In this document: piece by piece, positions 22,430 to 34,509 of the stretch
Layout: every line of letters starts with the position of its first letter
How positions within the stretch are numbered: the first letter of the stretch is position 1
Source of the DNA: Chrysoporthe austroafricana
Lineage: Eukaryota > Ascomycota > Sordariomycetes > Diaporthales > Cryphonectriaceae
NCBI GenBank assembly: GCA_001051155.2
Contig: JYIP02000009.1
Location: 2,108,001-2,172,000, forward strand
Length of the DNA stretch: 64,000 bases
Direction: 5' to 3'
Translations under genes and position numbers: made by a program
Notes under the pieces: generated by a model
What the model was told of the DNA's origin: nothing
The model's database searches: none
What the model saw: the letters and a program-made list of their open reading frames with translations, nothing else

Positions 22430-22990
22430 TATTCCCGTTATTTTGTAATCTTCTTTTCCTAACCGGGATATCGGGCAGAGTGCAGAAAACCCGTTTTGCT
22501 TATGCGGCTAAAACATAATGCTATAATTCTTTCCTGGAAGCGATTTTGCAGCATGCCGTACAGATACTTTCTTGCTCGTTTTGCGAAAGTCGTAGCATTT
22601 CCGTTTGTCAGGTTTCGGAAAAAGACTTTTCTCGTTATTCGGAATGTATACGGCTTAACCGTTCTCAATATAATATTCTGGGAATCTTCCCGGATAAGCT
22701 TCGCAAGATAGCTTATCAGTATTATAAGCTGAAAAAGGAGCTAGAAGCTGCAAAGGAAAAAATATTCCGCTTGTATTGGCAAAAACGCATATAGTACGAG
22801 AAGATAATACGGGCTATTTATCGGAATATCGATAATATTAAAGAATTAAAGCAATTGGAAGCGGAAGAGGCTAAGGAGGAATATTGCAAGGTTTAGGCCG
22901 GGTATCGCATTGCGGAAACTTTAATTCCTGAAAGTCCTTTTCCCGAAAGCTTTAATCTAGATACGGTCCTGTAATAATTTGGTCCAGATA
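22430..22990 (+). pseudogene. Antisense Zn2Cys6-like/coiled-coil frame of copy B
   Basis: Opposite in sense to the pol of its element, between pol and the 3' LTR. It reads SCSFCESRSISVCQV, then SRYSECIRLNRSQYN. Restoring the two Tyr positions that are Cys in copy A or by spacing gives C-x2-C-x7-C-x9-C-x2-C-x7-C. A charged coiled coil follows (YKLKKELEAAKEKIFRLYWQ, then KELKQLEAEEAKEEY), and a Pro/Glu tail (LIPESPFPESFNLD). Stops are at Gln codons. Equivalent frames are found in copies A, C and D. Function unknown; see findings. Confidence 0.6.
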
Positions 22991-23039
22991 TTAACTGGGC
23001 TAATATTAACCTGATTGCAGAATCCGGAATTGCTCTAAG

Positions 23040-24352
23040 TCTTTCTAGTTCTTTTTCTAATTAGCGGATTGATTGCTTTCCCTAATATTCTTTAAGTGCT
23101 TGCTATGCATTATTTAAATTATTAACTGGTTCTTAGCTATTTTCGCTCGAATAGTATTTTTTCTATTTGATTAAATATTCCTTATGCTAAATTAATTTTC
23201 GATAATGGAAAATTCGTTCGATTTCGTATTTTAGTTTATCGGTTTTAATTTGTATAAATTCGTCTATTATTGCTATTTTAAATGCTAGTTTAAAGAATGA
23301 AAGATAGAATATTGAGTAGATTCTCATTCTGTAAGGTAATATAAGTTCAAAATTAATATCCGAAATTTTCTTTAGAATTTTAAATAATCTTAATTTCTTA
23401 TAATTTAATGAATAAGAAGGTCTTATTATTTTAATATGCTCTTTTTGTTATATAAGGTAAATTTTATCCTTTTCCTGTAAAATTGGTCTTTTAATCTTTC
23501 TGGAATTAGTATATTTCGTTATTCTTTCTTATATAAATTTCAGTTCTTTTTGAAATTCTTTTTAAACCTTCTTAATTTTTTTAATTCGTTTTTTTACTAT
23601 TTCTGCATTTATTCTTAATAATTCGTTATAATAGGCTATCGGGTTATAGCTATAGAATGCATAAAATAGTAATTTTTTCGTTATGCTCGTATTTGCATTA
23701 TTATATATAAATTATGCTAATAGCAATAAGTTAACCCAATTATTCTATTTGTAATTTATATAATATCGTAAATACTATTTAATAATTTAGTTTATTTATT
23801 TTGTTTATTTATTTGTTTATAAATAGAATGCTATAAATATCTTTTATTATATTCCGAATAATTTTATAAGCGAAATTTAGAAATTTAATACGAATTTCCT
23901 ATTTCTATCGGAAATAATTTTTTTGAGCATGCCGTAATTAGCTATAACCGTTTTTAAAAATATATATGCAAAGTCTTTTGTTACATTGCTTTCCTTATAA
24001 AGGAAGAAATAAGCATACTTACTTAGTTTGCAAATTATTATTAAAATGCTATTATATTGCACTTTAGTTAAGAGTTTTCGTAAGATAAGTAATTTAATAA
24101 TAAAATCTTAGTTAATAGATTGCTAAACCGCTTCCGGAACGGGGAATAATTAAAATAGTCTATAAGGCTTGTAATATTCAATCTTATTTTTCTTATAGCT
24201 ATTGTATTCCTATAAGATATTTTCAATTCTTTTTCTGAAATTTGGAAAGTTCCAGTATTTTTTAATTCTTTCGTATATAGCCCTGATTCCTTAATAGCTA
24301 TATACGAATGCATTATATATATTTTTGATATATTCATTCTATTCTTCCGTTA
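23040..24352 (-). pseudogene. Chromovirus pol, integrase and C-terminal part (copy B)
   Basis: The readable part is the integrase core (23877-24062: ICKLSKYAYFFLYKES, then AYIFLKTVIANYGMLKKIIS), matching the integrase of copy A at 29510. The integrase zinc-head and linker region lies upstream on the minus strand (24068-24337). The chromodomain at the lower coordinates is too eroded to read. It is one pol gene with 31688-34505, interrupted by copy A. Confidence 0.72.
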
Positions 24353-24357
24353 TTATA
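24353..24357 (+). repeat. Target-site duplication of copy A, left (TTATA)
   Basis: The five bases TTATA precede the LTR start at 24358 and are repeated exactly at 31683-31687 after the right LTR. Confidence 0.9.
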
Positions 24358-24770
24358 TGTTATGAGCCAATGCACGAAACAAAAAGATAAAACCCCAACC
24401 AACGGTTCAAAGGGAATAAGGATATATGCCCCGCAAGAATTACGTAAGCCAGGGTTAGGGTTAAGAGGGCTCAGCCCAGCTCATTAAGGCCCGGTAAGCA
24501 GCAGTGAGCCCTATCGGGCAGTTATAAGCCAAGGATAAAGAACCAGATATATAAAGACCAAAGGATCCCCCGGCAGATAAACAGATAATTCTTCAGTTGT
24601 CAATCTAAATATCAATCGGACCCTACTATTGATAGCCATATTGGCTTATGAATACTTCGATATTCAGTAAACTTATCCTAGAGCTTAGAACTATATTTGG
24701 CACCGCTTTTGTTAGCATAAACCCTTTGACTTTACAGTATATCTTAAGATTTGCTGCAGCGTTTATAATA
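24358..24770 (+). repeat. 5' LTR of copy A
   Basis: Starts TGTTATGA and ends TTATAATA (mutated from TCATAACA, as kept in the right LTR). A telomere-like AGGGTTAGGGTTAA lies near 24449. A copy-specific block of GGGCT/AGCCC and GGCCCGGTAAG words (24466-24530) is followed by the TATATAAAG promoter-like site near 24549. Confidence 0.93.
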
Positions 24771-24879
24771 TTTTGACAACTTTTGTTCAAGATCGGTTTA
24801 GTATATACCCTTTGAGCAATATCCAAAACATAATAGCGCCCTAGACCCCGTTTTCGTCTAACGTCCAGGCCTTTTAGGA

Positions 24880-25790
24880 AGAAATACCAATTGCCCTTAC
24901 TAACGAATAGCTCTAGCAGCAGAATATAGCCCTATATTAATAGCTTGAGAAAATCAAGAACGAAATTATCTGCCTTAACGCCTTCTAGCAAGCTAAAGCT
25001 TTCAAGCTCGATAAGCCAGGCCCCTATAAAAGTACCCGAAAAGACTTTCAGGCTTTCTTAACACAACTTAAGGCTTATTTTAAGCATTATAGGACCCAGT
25101 TCAGGACTACTTACGACAAAATCGATTTCGCAGGAAGCCGCCTTGAAAGAACGGCCTTCCAGTAATAGGAACTAACCTTTCGCGATTATCTGAATAATAG
25201 CGAAAAGCTCCGCTCAGAAGAAACCAAGCGCATCTTCCAGCGCTATGCCAATTTCGAATCAGCTCTTACTAAGACTTTTAGAGACCCAGACGAGCGATAT
25301 ATTGCGGTACGGTAACTAGAGGCATTCCGTTAAACTGGTTTAGCTGCGGATTATACGGCCAAATTCCGGCAGATCGTCGCCCATTTCGATTACGATAACG
25401 ATCCTCTCATAGATGCCTATTACGCAAAACTTAAAGAAAAGGTCAAGGACGAATTTTATAAAGAAAACCGACTTAAGGAATTTAGCGAATTTATTAACAA
25501 AGCAATCTGTATCGATAACCGATTATACGAACGATAGCAATAACGGCAGAAAAACTATAGTATTATCCCGAAATACTAGCCGAATACTGGGAAGCGCAAA
25601 TTCTAGCATAAGGTCAAAAATAGTACGGCTTATTCAAGCATTACGTATGCTAGGCTTATAGAACTAGATATTCTCGTACGCGAGCAATATAAAAGGGTTA
25701 CTTATTACAATTGCAGTAAGAAAGGCTATATTGCCCGCAATTATTAGCAAGAACGAAAGAAGCGAGAATAGAAGCTAGTTCCAGAAAGAT
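24880..25790 (+). pseudogene. Chromovirus gag (copy A)
   Basis: Capsid-like protein, readable in pieces: FKLDKPGPYKSTRKDFQAFL, LKAYFKHYRTQFRTTYDKID, then LEAFRQTGLAADYTAKFRQI with RIP stops between. It ends in a nucleocapsid zinc knuckle whose spacing survives as YYNCSKKGYIARNYQQ. The second-position Cys remains, but the first Cys, His and last Cys have become Tyr. Gag would package the RNA; this copy cannot be functional. Confidence 0.82.
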
Positions 25791-26879
25791 AGCTTAATAT
25801 CGCTTAGCAATAAGAACCCAATTAGCTAAACAAAAATATCTTACCGAAACAAATAACGGATTTTAATTATAGCAGCCTTAGCTAAATAGCTTATTATTAA
25901 GATTATTGCTTATTGCATTTTTCGGAAAAGGAAAATTCAGGATAGTTCTTATATAAGCCTTAAGGATAATAACAGCTCGCTATAAGCAAGAAAGGCCTAC
26001 TTTATAATACTATTATCCAAAATAGCAATTCCGATTGCTTTAACGAAAGACTCTTACAAAACAAAGAAGACTTAAGGATTTACCCTTTAAATTACTATCT
26101 GGAACGATAATAGAGCAATATAATAAAAGAGGAAATCGATACGGCATAACTAGAAATACCGATACCTAGCAATATTGCCGAAAAATCAATATATCCTGAC
26201 AAATAACCCGATAATCTACTAATTCCAACTTTTAATAAGAAATTGCTAGAAGAAATAGCTTATTTCCAGCAAAAAGATTGCCAAAATTGCGAATGGATAA
26301 CAAAATATACGGAAATTGAGCATATTATTTACAGGCTTATAATAAAAGAACTTTTCTAAAGCATACTATTTCAGAATAGCGAATGCCTATCCCAAAAGGA
26401 CGGAAGGATTAGTTATTTATACCTTTATTATTATGAATTTGCCTGGATTAGCTATGTTTATTATAATTGCTAAATATATTTTAGCAAGAAAGTTAAATAA
26501 GATTGGTTCTCATTTAAGGAATAGAATTAATTGATTTATTCCGTTACGGAAAAAAGAGGAAGATTCAGAAAAGTCTTATACGTTAAAGATAATAATGCAT
26601 ATATTGGATTACCAAATAACTGCTTACGAATATATATTGATAAAAAAACTATATAGGGATAATGCTATATAATAGCATATTCCATATATGCATAGGATAA
26701 AGCTAAAGAATGGTATAGGCTGCAAAAGATCGAGAAGAATTAGCAGCAAGGCTATGCCTAAGCGAAAAAGCTAGTATAGCAGGCAGCAAAGAACGCCCAG
26801 GAAATCCCAAAAAGGAAGGATTGCCTATAAGGGGATAATAGCCGATCAGGATTACGAAATCCCTATATATTACTATCGG

Positions 26880-29800
26880 GAAAAACGAAAAGCATATCAT
26901 TCTGGACGCATATATTAACGGATAACGATATAACGTACTATTGAATAGCGGCGTATAAGGAAATTTCATTTTACTAAAAGTTATCAATAGAGAGCGAATT
27001 CCCTAAACGCAGAAGAAAGATTCCTATAAGCTTAATATTATGGAAGGAAAATCAATTGCGTATAACTTAAGCGTAATCGATATGGAAACTAATTATCTAT
27101 TTATCTCGATCCAAAGCCTTACGACAAATGTTACTTTCGATATTATAGATACGGCATAGCATGAATTGATCTTAAGAATACTTTGGCTTAAGAAATACAA
27201 CCTTCGGATTGATTGAACTACTAGTCAGATTTCATAAGAATAAGCTATACTTACTGAAAAGATTGCAATTAGCAGCGAAAGAAGAGATCTAATTATTAAA
27301 GACAGTATAAGAAGAATGCGCTCAAACAGGCTTACGAATACCCCTAAAGCAAAGAAGCAAGCTATAATATAGGGAAAGGTTACGGATACCTTAAACTTCC
27401 AGATAAAAATTAAGGACGGACCAAGATTACAAGTAATTATCGACTAATAGAAATATGGCCAAGTACGGAACAATACGAAGAAATATGGATTGTAGAACTA
27501 TAAAGAAATACAGTTCCTATAGCACGAATACGCTAGAAAGCAGTTTGGCTCGGCACTTAATAAATACCCGAGACTGCCAGAAATACGAAAGCCCCAAAAA
27601 CGGGAGGCTAGCGAAAAGAAATACGTATAACGGTACCTTATATTCTTACAGATTGCAGAAGATGAAAAAGGACTAATACCGATACTCGAAAACGTACTAA
27701 AAGAATATTACGAATTCAAGAAACTATAGCAAGGGAAGTTCGATACAAGATTACTAGAGCATAGCCTATACAATTACGAAATCCCTTTGAAAGAAGGAAT
27801 ACAGCTAAAGTTCTTCCCTATTTACGGATTTGACAAAATAAGACTCGAAACGCTTAAGGAATACATTAACGAAAACCTGAAACGAGGCTATATACGACTA
27901 TCGCGATTATTAGCAAGATACTCTATCCTGTTTGTACTCAAAAAGAACGGCAAATTACGACTTTGCATAGATTACTGGCAGCTTAACGATATTACTATCA
28001 AGAATCGATACTCATTGCCGCTAGCAAGCGAAATGAAAGATCGACTAATTGGAACCAAATAGTTCATTATGCTTGATCTCAAAGAAGAATATTATTATAT
28101 TAGGATTAAGGAAGATAATATTTGGAAAATAGCTTTCAGAATACGTTACGGATATTTCGAATATATAATTATGCTTTTTGGGCTTACGAATACGCTAGCA
28201 TTTTTCCAAAAGATAATCAACTATATCCTATACGAGTTTCTGGATATTACTGTTATTATTTATCTTAATAATATTCTTATTTTTTCCAAAGATCTTGAGA
28301 TATATAAGCAGCATATACGGGAAGTATTCCAAATATTGCAAGATAATAAATTTCTAGTTAAACCAAGTAAATGCTATTTCCATTAACAAAAAGTTAATTA
28401 TCTTAGCTATATTATCGAGCTAAGATAGATTAGCATATAATAAAATAAAGTTAAAGCAGTATAAGAATGGCTTATTTCAGGAAATGTTAAGGATATTAGG
28501 GCATTCTTTGGATATACTAACTTTTACCGATAATTTATCCGAGATTATAGCAAGATCGTATACCTTCTTACAGACCTTACAAAAAAAAGACCGAAAATTC
28601 AAATAGACCCCTGAAGCACAAAAAGCATTCGACAAAATCAGAAAACGAGTTATATCAGAACTTATCCTTTATAAAGCAAACCTAAAAAAACCTTTCGAAA
28701 TAGAAACCGATATATCAGATTATGCACTAAGCGGACAGCTTAAGTAGCGAGATAATTAAAGACGCTTCAGGATTATAAGCAACTTTTCAAAGAAATTGAA
28801 CGGCCCAGAACTCAATTACGGCATTCCAGATAAGGAATTGATAGCAATCGTTAAGGCATTCGAAAAATAGTAACGATACTTAATCGGGGCTAAGTACCAA
28901 ATTATAATGCATTCGGATTACAAAAATCTAACAATATTTATAACTATTAAGGCCTTGAATAAACGACAGATCAGATAGGCAAAATTCCTTTCGCAATTCG
29001 ATTTGAAAATTGTCTATTGCAAAGGATCTGAAAATAGCAAAGCAAACGCATTTAATAAGCGATTAGATTACTAAGATTCAGAACTAAAAGAATTCCAGAA
29101 TATTTTCAGATAAGACGAAAATAGCAGCCTTGTAAACGAAACAAGGGAACTTAATACGATTATCAGAATTAGCAATAAGCAGAAGAAGCCAGAAGATATA
29201 ATTACTGAAGGATAAAACGAATATATCAAAACTATGCATAATATACTAGTATATAGCTACCAAGGAATCAGAGCTACTTATAAGAGAATCAGGAAATACT
29301 GGGACCTACCAGGACTCAGACAAAGAATTGAAAACATCTTACGGGAATGCAATAGCTGCAAGAAGAATAAGATTAAATACTATAAGCCCTATGGGCTGCT
29401 CTAACTATTCCCTATCCCGAAGGCGGTTTGGCAATCTATCAGCTAGGATTTCATTATTAAGCTACTCCTCTTACGAAAACCTTTAACTAAAGCGCAATAT
29501 AATAGTATTTTGGTAGTGGTTTGCAAACTAAGCAAGTACGCTTACTTCCTCTTCTATAAGGAAAGCAGTACGGCAAAAGACTTCGTATATACATTCCTGA
29601 AAACGATTATAGCCAATTATGGCATGCCTAAAGAAATTATTTCCGATAGAGATAGGAAATTCGCATCAAATTTCTGGACCTTACTTACGAAACTATTCGG
29701 AATATAATAGAAAATATCCATAGCTTTCCACTTACAGACAAACGGACAAATAGAAAGAACTAACCAGATTATCAAGCAATACTTACGATATTATATAAAC

Positions 29801-30480
29801 TATAAATAGGATAACTGGGTAGAACTATTACTATTAGCATAATTCGCATATAATAGCGCAAATACAAATACGATAAAGAAATTACTATTTTACGCGCTTT
29901 ACAGCTACAATCTAATAGCCTATTATAACGAAATACCAGGAGCAAACGCAAAAGCTGCGGAAAAACGAATTAAAAAGATTAAGAAAATCCAGGAAGAATT
30001 TCAGAAAAAACTAAAATTTGTGCAAGAAAGAATAACAAGATATGCCAATTCCAAGAAGATTAAAGGACCAATCCTACAGGAAAGGGATAAAGTCTATCTT
30101 GTCCGACAAAAAGAATATATCAAAATAACAAGACCCTCTTACTTATTAGACTATAAGAAAATAGGACTTTTCAAAATCCTAAGGAAAATTTCAGATATCA
30201 ATTTCGAACTTGCATTACCCTATAGAATGAAAATCCATCCGGTATTCTACATTTCATTTCTCGAACCAATACCAAAATCGACCAAAACAGATAAAACTAT
30301 CCAGGTTGAAAGCAATAAGCCAGAATACGAGATTGAACGAATCCTCAAATACCGCAGCCCAAACCATAACCCAGAATACCTTATCAAATGGAAAGGCTAC
30401 CCGGCAAGCGAGAACTTATGAGAACCAAAAGTCAACTTGCAAAACGCATTACAAGCATTAGCCGATTACCGGAATAAATA
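26880..30480 (+). pseudogene. Chromovirus pol polyprotein: PR-RT-RH-IN-chromodomain (copy A)
   Basis: The aspartic protease site is near 26905-27000 (INGQRYNVLLNSGV, where DSG is now NSG). Reverse transcriptase spans 27787-28386, with RLCIDYWQLNDITIKNRYSL and FGYTNTLAFF-type fingers; the catalytic YLDD box at 28261-28272 reads YLNN. RNase H follows at 28690-28890 (FEIETDISDYALSGQL). The integrase core is at 29510-29707 (CKLSKYAYFLFYKES, YGMPKEIISDRDRKF). The C-terminal chromodomain is at 30320-30430 (YEIERILKYRSP, YLIKWKGYPASENL), which in living relatives steers integration to modified histones. About forty stops, nearly all TAG or TAA where Gln is expected. Confidence 0.9.
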
Positions 30481-30539
30481 ATAATAAAGAGGAATGGGCA
30501 TTTGAAATATAAGAATACTTACCCGACTAAGAGGACTGC

Positions 30540-31250
30540 TCCATTTCGGAACAAGAACTACCCTTGCCCAGGAAACCAGACTAATCCATTACGGAATTAT
30601 TAATGCTTACGGAATTCCAATTAAAACCATTAAAGGAAGGATCCATAGCAATAGCTACAGACTTTTCGGAAACTATTGCCTGTATCTCGACAGCCATACG
30701 ATTACGCTCTTCCTCTTCCAGGCCTTGATTTACCAGTTTTATCCCTTTTTCCTGAAAGAAGCGATATTATTTTTTTAATTGCGCAAGGCGGGCTAGAGAT
30801 TCGGTTATACGAGTCTGGAGCTCGAGAAGCCGCCCTTCCTTTTCAATCTCGCGATTATCGATCCGGGACAACTCGTCGGTAACTCGTAATACTACGATAG
30901 TATCAGAAAGAAAGAAAGAAAAGAGGAGAATCAAGACGGAAAAACCTACAAGATAATAACGAAACCCGGCCGGCATTACAAGAACGCTCCCGCTTTATAC
31001 AATTGGAACAACTCTTAACCCCGTCTACTATACGGCATAACAAGCCCTTTTCAAAGCAGAAGGAATAAGGCATAATTTCGTATTCCCGGGACTCGATAAA
31101 GGAAAATCGCTTGAGACGGGCAAAACTCTTAGAAGAAAGAGAAAACGAAAGATTACGAGATTTGCTAATTCTGCTAGATATCCTAATTAGGAAAGTACAA
31201 TAAAACAATCAGGGATTACAGGGGCTTACAGAGGATTATTGAAAATAACA
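30540..31250 (-). pseudogene. Antisense Zn2Cys6-like/coiled-coil frame of copy A
   Basis: Between the pol stop and the 3' LTR, on the opposite strand. The frame 30903-31208 reads PYSFCFEKGLLCRIVDG, then VKSCSNCIKRERSCN. With the leading Tyr taken as a mutated Cys this is C-x2-C-x6-C-x8-C-x2-C-x6-C, the spacing of fungal Zn2Cys6 clusters. A TTTC tandem run near 30900-30915 shifts frame into 30767-30976, where DELSRIDNREIEKEGRLLEL leads to a coiled coil, followed by a short Glu-rich tail. It is the best-preserved copy of a frame present in all four elements. Confidence 0.65.
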
Positions 31251-31269
31251 ATCGATAGAAAAGGGATAA

Positions 31270-31682
31270 TGTTATAAGCCAATATACGAGACAAAAAGAT
31301 AAAACCCTAACTAACAGTTTAAGGGGAATGAGGATATATGCCCCGCAAGAATTACATAAGCCAGGGTTAGGGTTAAAAGGGCTTAGCCCAGCTCACTAAG
31401 GCCCGGTAAGCAGCAGTAAGCCCTATCGGGCAGTTATAGGCTAAGGATAAAGAACTAGATATATAAGGACCAAAAGATCCCTTAGCGGATAAACAGATAG
31501 TTTTTCAGTTATCAATTTAAGTATCAATCGGACTTTACTATTGATAGCCATATTGGCTTATGAATATTTCGATATTCAGTAAATTTATCCTAGAGCTCAG
31601 AACTGTACTTGGCACTGTTCTTGTTAGCATAAACCCTTTAACTCTACAGTATATCTTAAGATTTGCTGCAGCGTTCATAACA
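31270..31682 (+). repeat. 3' LTR of copy A
   Basis: 413 bp, TGTTATAA...TCATAACA. It differs from the left LTR mainly by transitions, consistent with RIP after insertion. It holds the same telomere-like AGGGTTAGGGTTA (near 31362) and GGGC-rich block. Confidence 0.93.
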
Positions 31683-31687
31683 TTATA
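31683..31687 (+). repeat. Target-site duplication of copy A, right (TTATA)
   Basis: Exact repeat of 24353-24357. Confidence 0.9.
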
Positions 31688-34505
31688 TCTTCCGGTTTCT
31701 TTTCGTTATTAGAAATCTTAATAATTATATTGAATTCCTTAGCTTTATTTACAAGATTGCTATCTTTATCTTGCCGGAAGATATTTTATAATTCTTTTGG
31801 TTCCGTATTTTAGTAATCTAATTATCTATTAAATGCATTTATTCTGCCGTTTTCCGATCTTTTGCAATAAACGATTTTTAAATCAAATTATAAAAGGAAT
31901 TCTGCTTATCTAATTTATTATTTATTCAAGACTTTCGTTATTATAAATGCTATTAAATTCTTATAATCGGAATGCATTATAATCTGGTATTTTGTTCCAA
32001 TTAAATAGTATTGCTATTTCTCGAATGCTTTTACAATTGCCATTAATTCTTTATCCGGAATGCTATAAGAAAATTCTGGGCTGTTTAACTTTTTTGAGAA
32101 ATTGCTTATAACTCTGAAATAACTTTAGTCGTTTCGTTAGCCAAATTGTTTTCTTAATGCATAGTCTAATATATCGGTTTTAATTTTAAATAGCTTATTA
32201 AAGTTTATTTCGCAAAATATAAGTTCTAATATTACCCGTTTCTTAATTTTATCAAATGCTTTTTAAATTTCTTATATCTATTCGAACTTTCGGTCTTTTT
32301 TTGTAAAATCCGTAAAAAGATATGCAATCTTGTTATAATCCTGAATGAATTATTAGTAAAAGTTAATATAGTTAAGGAATGCTTTAATTTCTTTTATTTT
32401 TTCCGGTATAAGCTATTCTTTTACCGTTTGGATTTTATTTTTCTATATGCTAATCTTGCTTAATTCTATTATATAACCGAAATAGTTAATTTTCTACTAA
32501 TAGAAATAGCATTTGCTTAATTTAACTAGAAACTTATTATCTTGCAATATTTGAAATACTTGCTATATATGCTATTTATAGAATTTAAGATCTTTTAAAT
32601 AGATAAAGATAATATCGAAATAGATAATAATAGTAATATTCAAGTATTTGCGGAAAATATCGTTAATTATTTTTTGGAAAAATACGAGCGCGTTAATTAA
32701 TTTAAAAGGTAAGATTATATATTCAAAATATCCGTAACGGGTTCTAAATGCAGTTTTTCAAATATCGTTTTCTTTAATTCAGATATAATAGTATTTTTCT
32801 TTGAGGTCGAGCGTAATAAACTAATTTATTCTTATTAACCGATCTTGCATTTCTCCTATTAAAGGTAAAGGATAACAGTTTTTAATTGTAATGTTATTAA
32901 GTTATCAGTAATTTATACAAAATCGTAATTTGCCGTTTTTTTTCGGTACGAATAGGATTGAATATCTTGCCGGTAATCGTAATTTCCGTATATAGCTTCT
33001 TTTCAAATTTTCGTTAATATATTCTTTAAATGTTTCGAGCTTTGCTTAGTCGAGCTTATAAATAGAGTAATTTTTTAATTTTGCTCTTTCTTTTAATAAG
33101 ATTTTATAATTAAAAGGGCTATATTCTAGTAAACCGGTATCGAATTTCCTTTGCTATAGTTTTTTGAATTTATAGTATTCCTTTAATACGTTTTCGAGTT
33201 TTGGTAATAGTCCTTTTTCGTTTTCTGAAATCTGGAAGAATAAGAAGTATTATTAAGCATATTTTGCTTCGCTTGCTTCTTATCGCTATCTTTAGGGTTT
33301 AATTTCTAAGGGTTTCGAGTATTTATTGCTTATTAGCCCGAATTTTCTTTCGTAATGTTTTTATATAAGAAGCTGAATTTCCTTATAATTCCAAAATCTA
33401 TATTTTTTCGTAATATTCCGTATTATATTAGCTTTTTGCTAATCGCTAATTATTTGAATTCTTGGTTCGTTCCCAATTTGTATTTATAAGTTCGGGATAT
33501 CCGTAATCTTTCTTTTTATCCTAGCAAGTTTTTCTGCTTTAAAGGTATATTTAAGCCTGTTTGAACGCATGCTCTTAATATTATCTTTAATAATTAAATT
33601 TTTCTTTTTTCCATTAATTATAACCTTTTTAGCGAATACGGTTTATTCTTATAAAATTTAGCTAGTAATTCAATCGATATAAGAGTTATGCTCTTTAAGC
33701 CAAAATACTCTTAAGATTAATTCGTATTATGTTATATTTGTAATATCGAAAGTAATTTTCGTTATAAAATTCTAAATCGAAATAAGTAAGTAATTAATTT
33801 CCGTATCGATTATACTAAAGTTATATACGACCGCTTTTCTTTTTATAGTATTAAGTTTATAAGGATGTTCTTTTTATATTTAAGGAATCTTTTCCTTATT
33901 AATAATTTCTGGCAAGATAAAATTTCTTTATGCGCTGCTATCCAAAAGTGCGCTATATTGTTACCCGTTAATATATATATCTAATATAATATATTTTTCG
34001 TTTTCTTTTATAATCGCGTATAAAGACTTTCTAGTCTTAATCGGCTATTATCCCGTTATAAGCGATCCTTCCCTTTTAGAGTATTTTGGGCTTCTTTCGC
34101 TATTTGCTTTGCCAATCTTCTTGCTTGGCTTTAAGCAAACTGCTTTATCTTTTCGACTTTTTGCAATCGGTATTATTCTTTAGCCTTATTTTATATATAA
34201 ATGGAATATGCTTTGATATAGCATTGCTCTTATATTGCTTTTCTTTAAACGCATTTCTATAAATAATTGTCGGGTAGTTTTATATAAGCATTATTATTTT
34301 CGATATGCAAAACTCTTCTATATTTCTTTCGGGATTCCGTAATAAGTTGGATTAATTAATCCCATTCCCTAATCGGAAATTAATTATATTTAACTTTCTC
34401 GCTAAAATATATCTAGCAATTATAATAAATACAATATATTCAAGCAAGTTTATAATAACGAAAGTATAAATAACTAATCCGTATATTTTCTTAAAGTTTA
34501 TATTC
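31688..34505 (-). pseudogene. Chromovirus pol/gag 5' part of copy B (continuation)
   Basis: Minus-strand continuation of the pol gene interrupted at 24352. In element order it contains zinc-knuckle and protease-region sequence (34400 down to 33900), reverse transcriptase (about 33000-32500, with the YLDD-equivalent near 32620-32640 eroded), RNase H (32230-31900) and the start of the integrase head. Very heavily RIP-mutated; it aligns by eye with copies A and D. The element ends near 34505 without gag N-terminus or 5' LTR, where the 260-bp dispersed repeat begins. Confidence 0.75.
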
Positions 34506-34509
34506 GCTA

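Larger units (their letters stand above)
21952..24352 (-). mobile_element. Chromovirus copy B, 3' part (split by insertion of copy A)
   Basis: Minus-oriented Ty3/gypsy element. It has a 427-bp LTR (21952-22378), then an antisense frame and the 3' half of pol. It stops at the TTATA duplication (24353-24357) made by insertion of copy A and resumes at 31688. Across the insertion the sequence joins cleanly by comparison with the matching part of copy A (GCCAGAAGATATAATTAC), so A landed in an existing B. Heavily RIP-mutated. Confidence 0.87.
24358..31682 (+). mobile_element. Full-length Ty3/gypsy chromovirus, copy A
   Basis: A 7,325-bp element with 413-bp LTRs at both ends and a perfect 5-bp duplication (TTATA). 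The order is LTR, gag, protease, reverse transcriptase, RNase H, integrase, chromodomain, then an antisense frame, then LTR. Many TAA/TAG stops at Gln positions and active-site changes such as Asp to Asn show it is dead by RIP. It is inserted head-on into copy B. A primer-binding-like site, TGACAACTTTTGTTCAAG, starts four bases after the left LTR (24774); the D copy has TGGCAGCTCTTATTCAAG at the same place. Confidence 0.93.
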
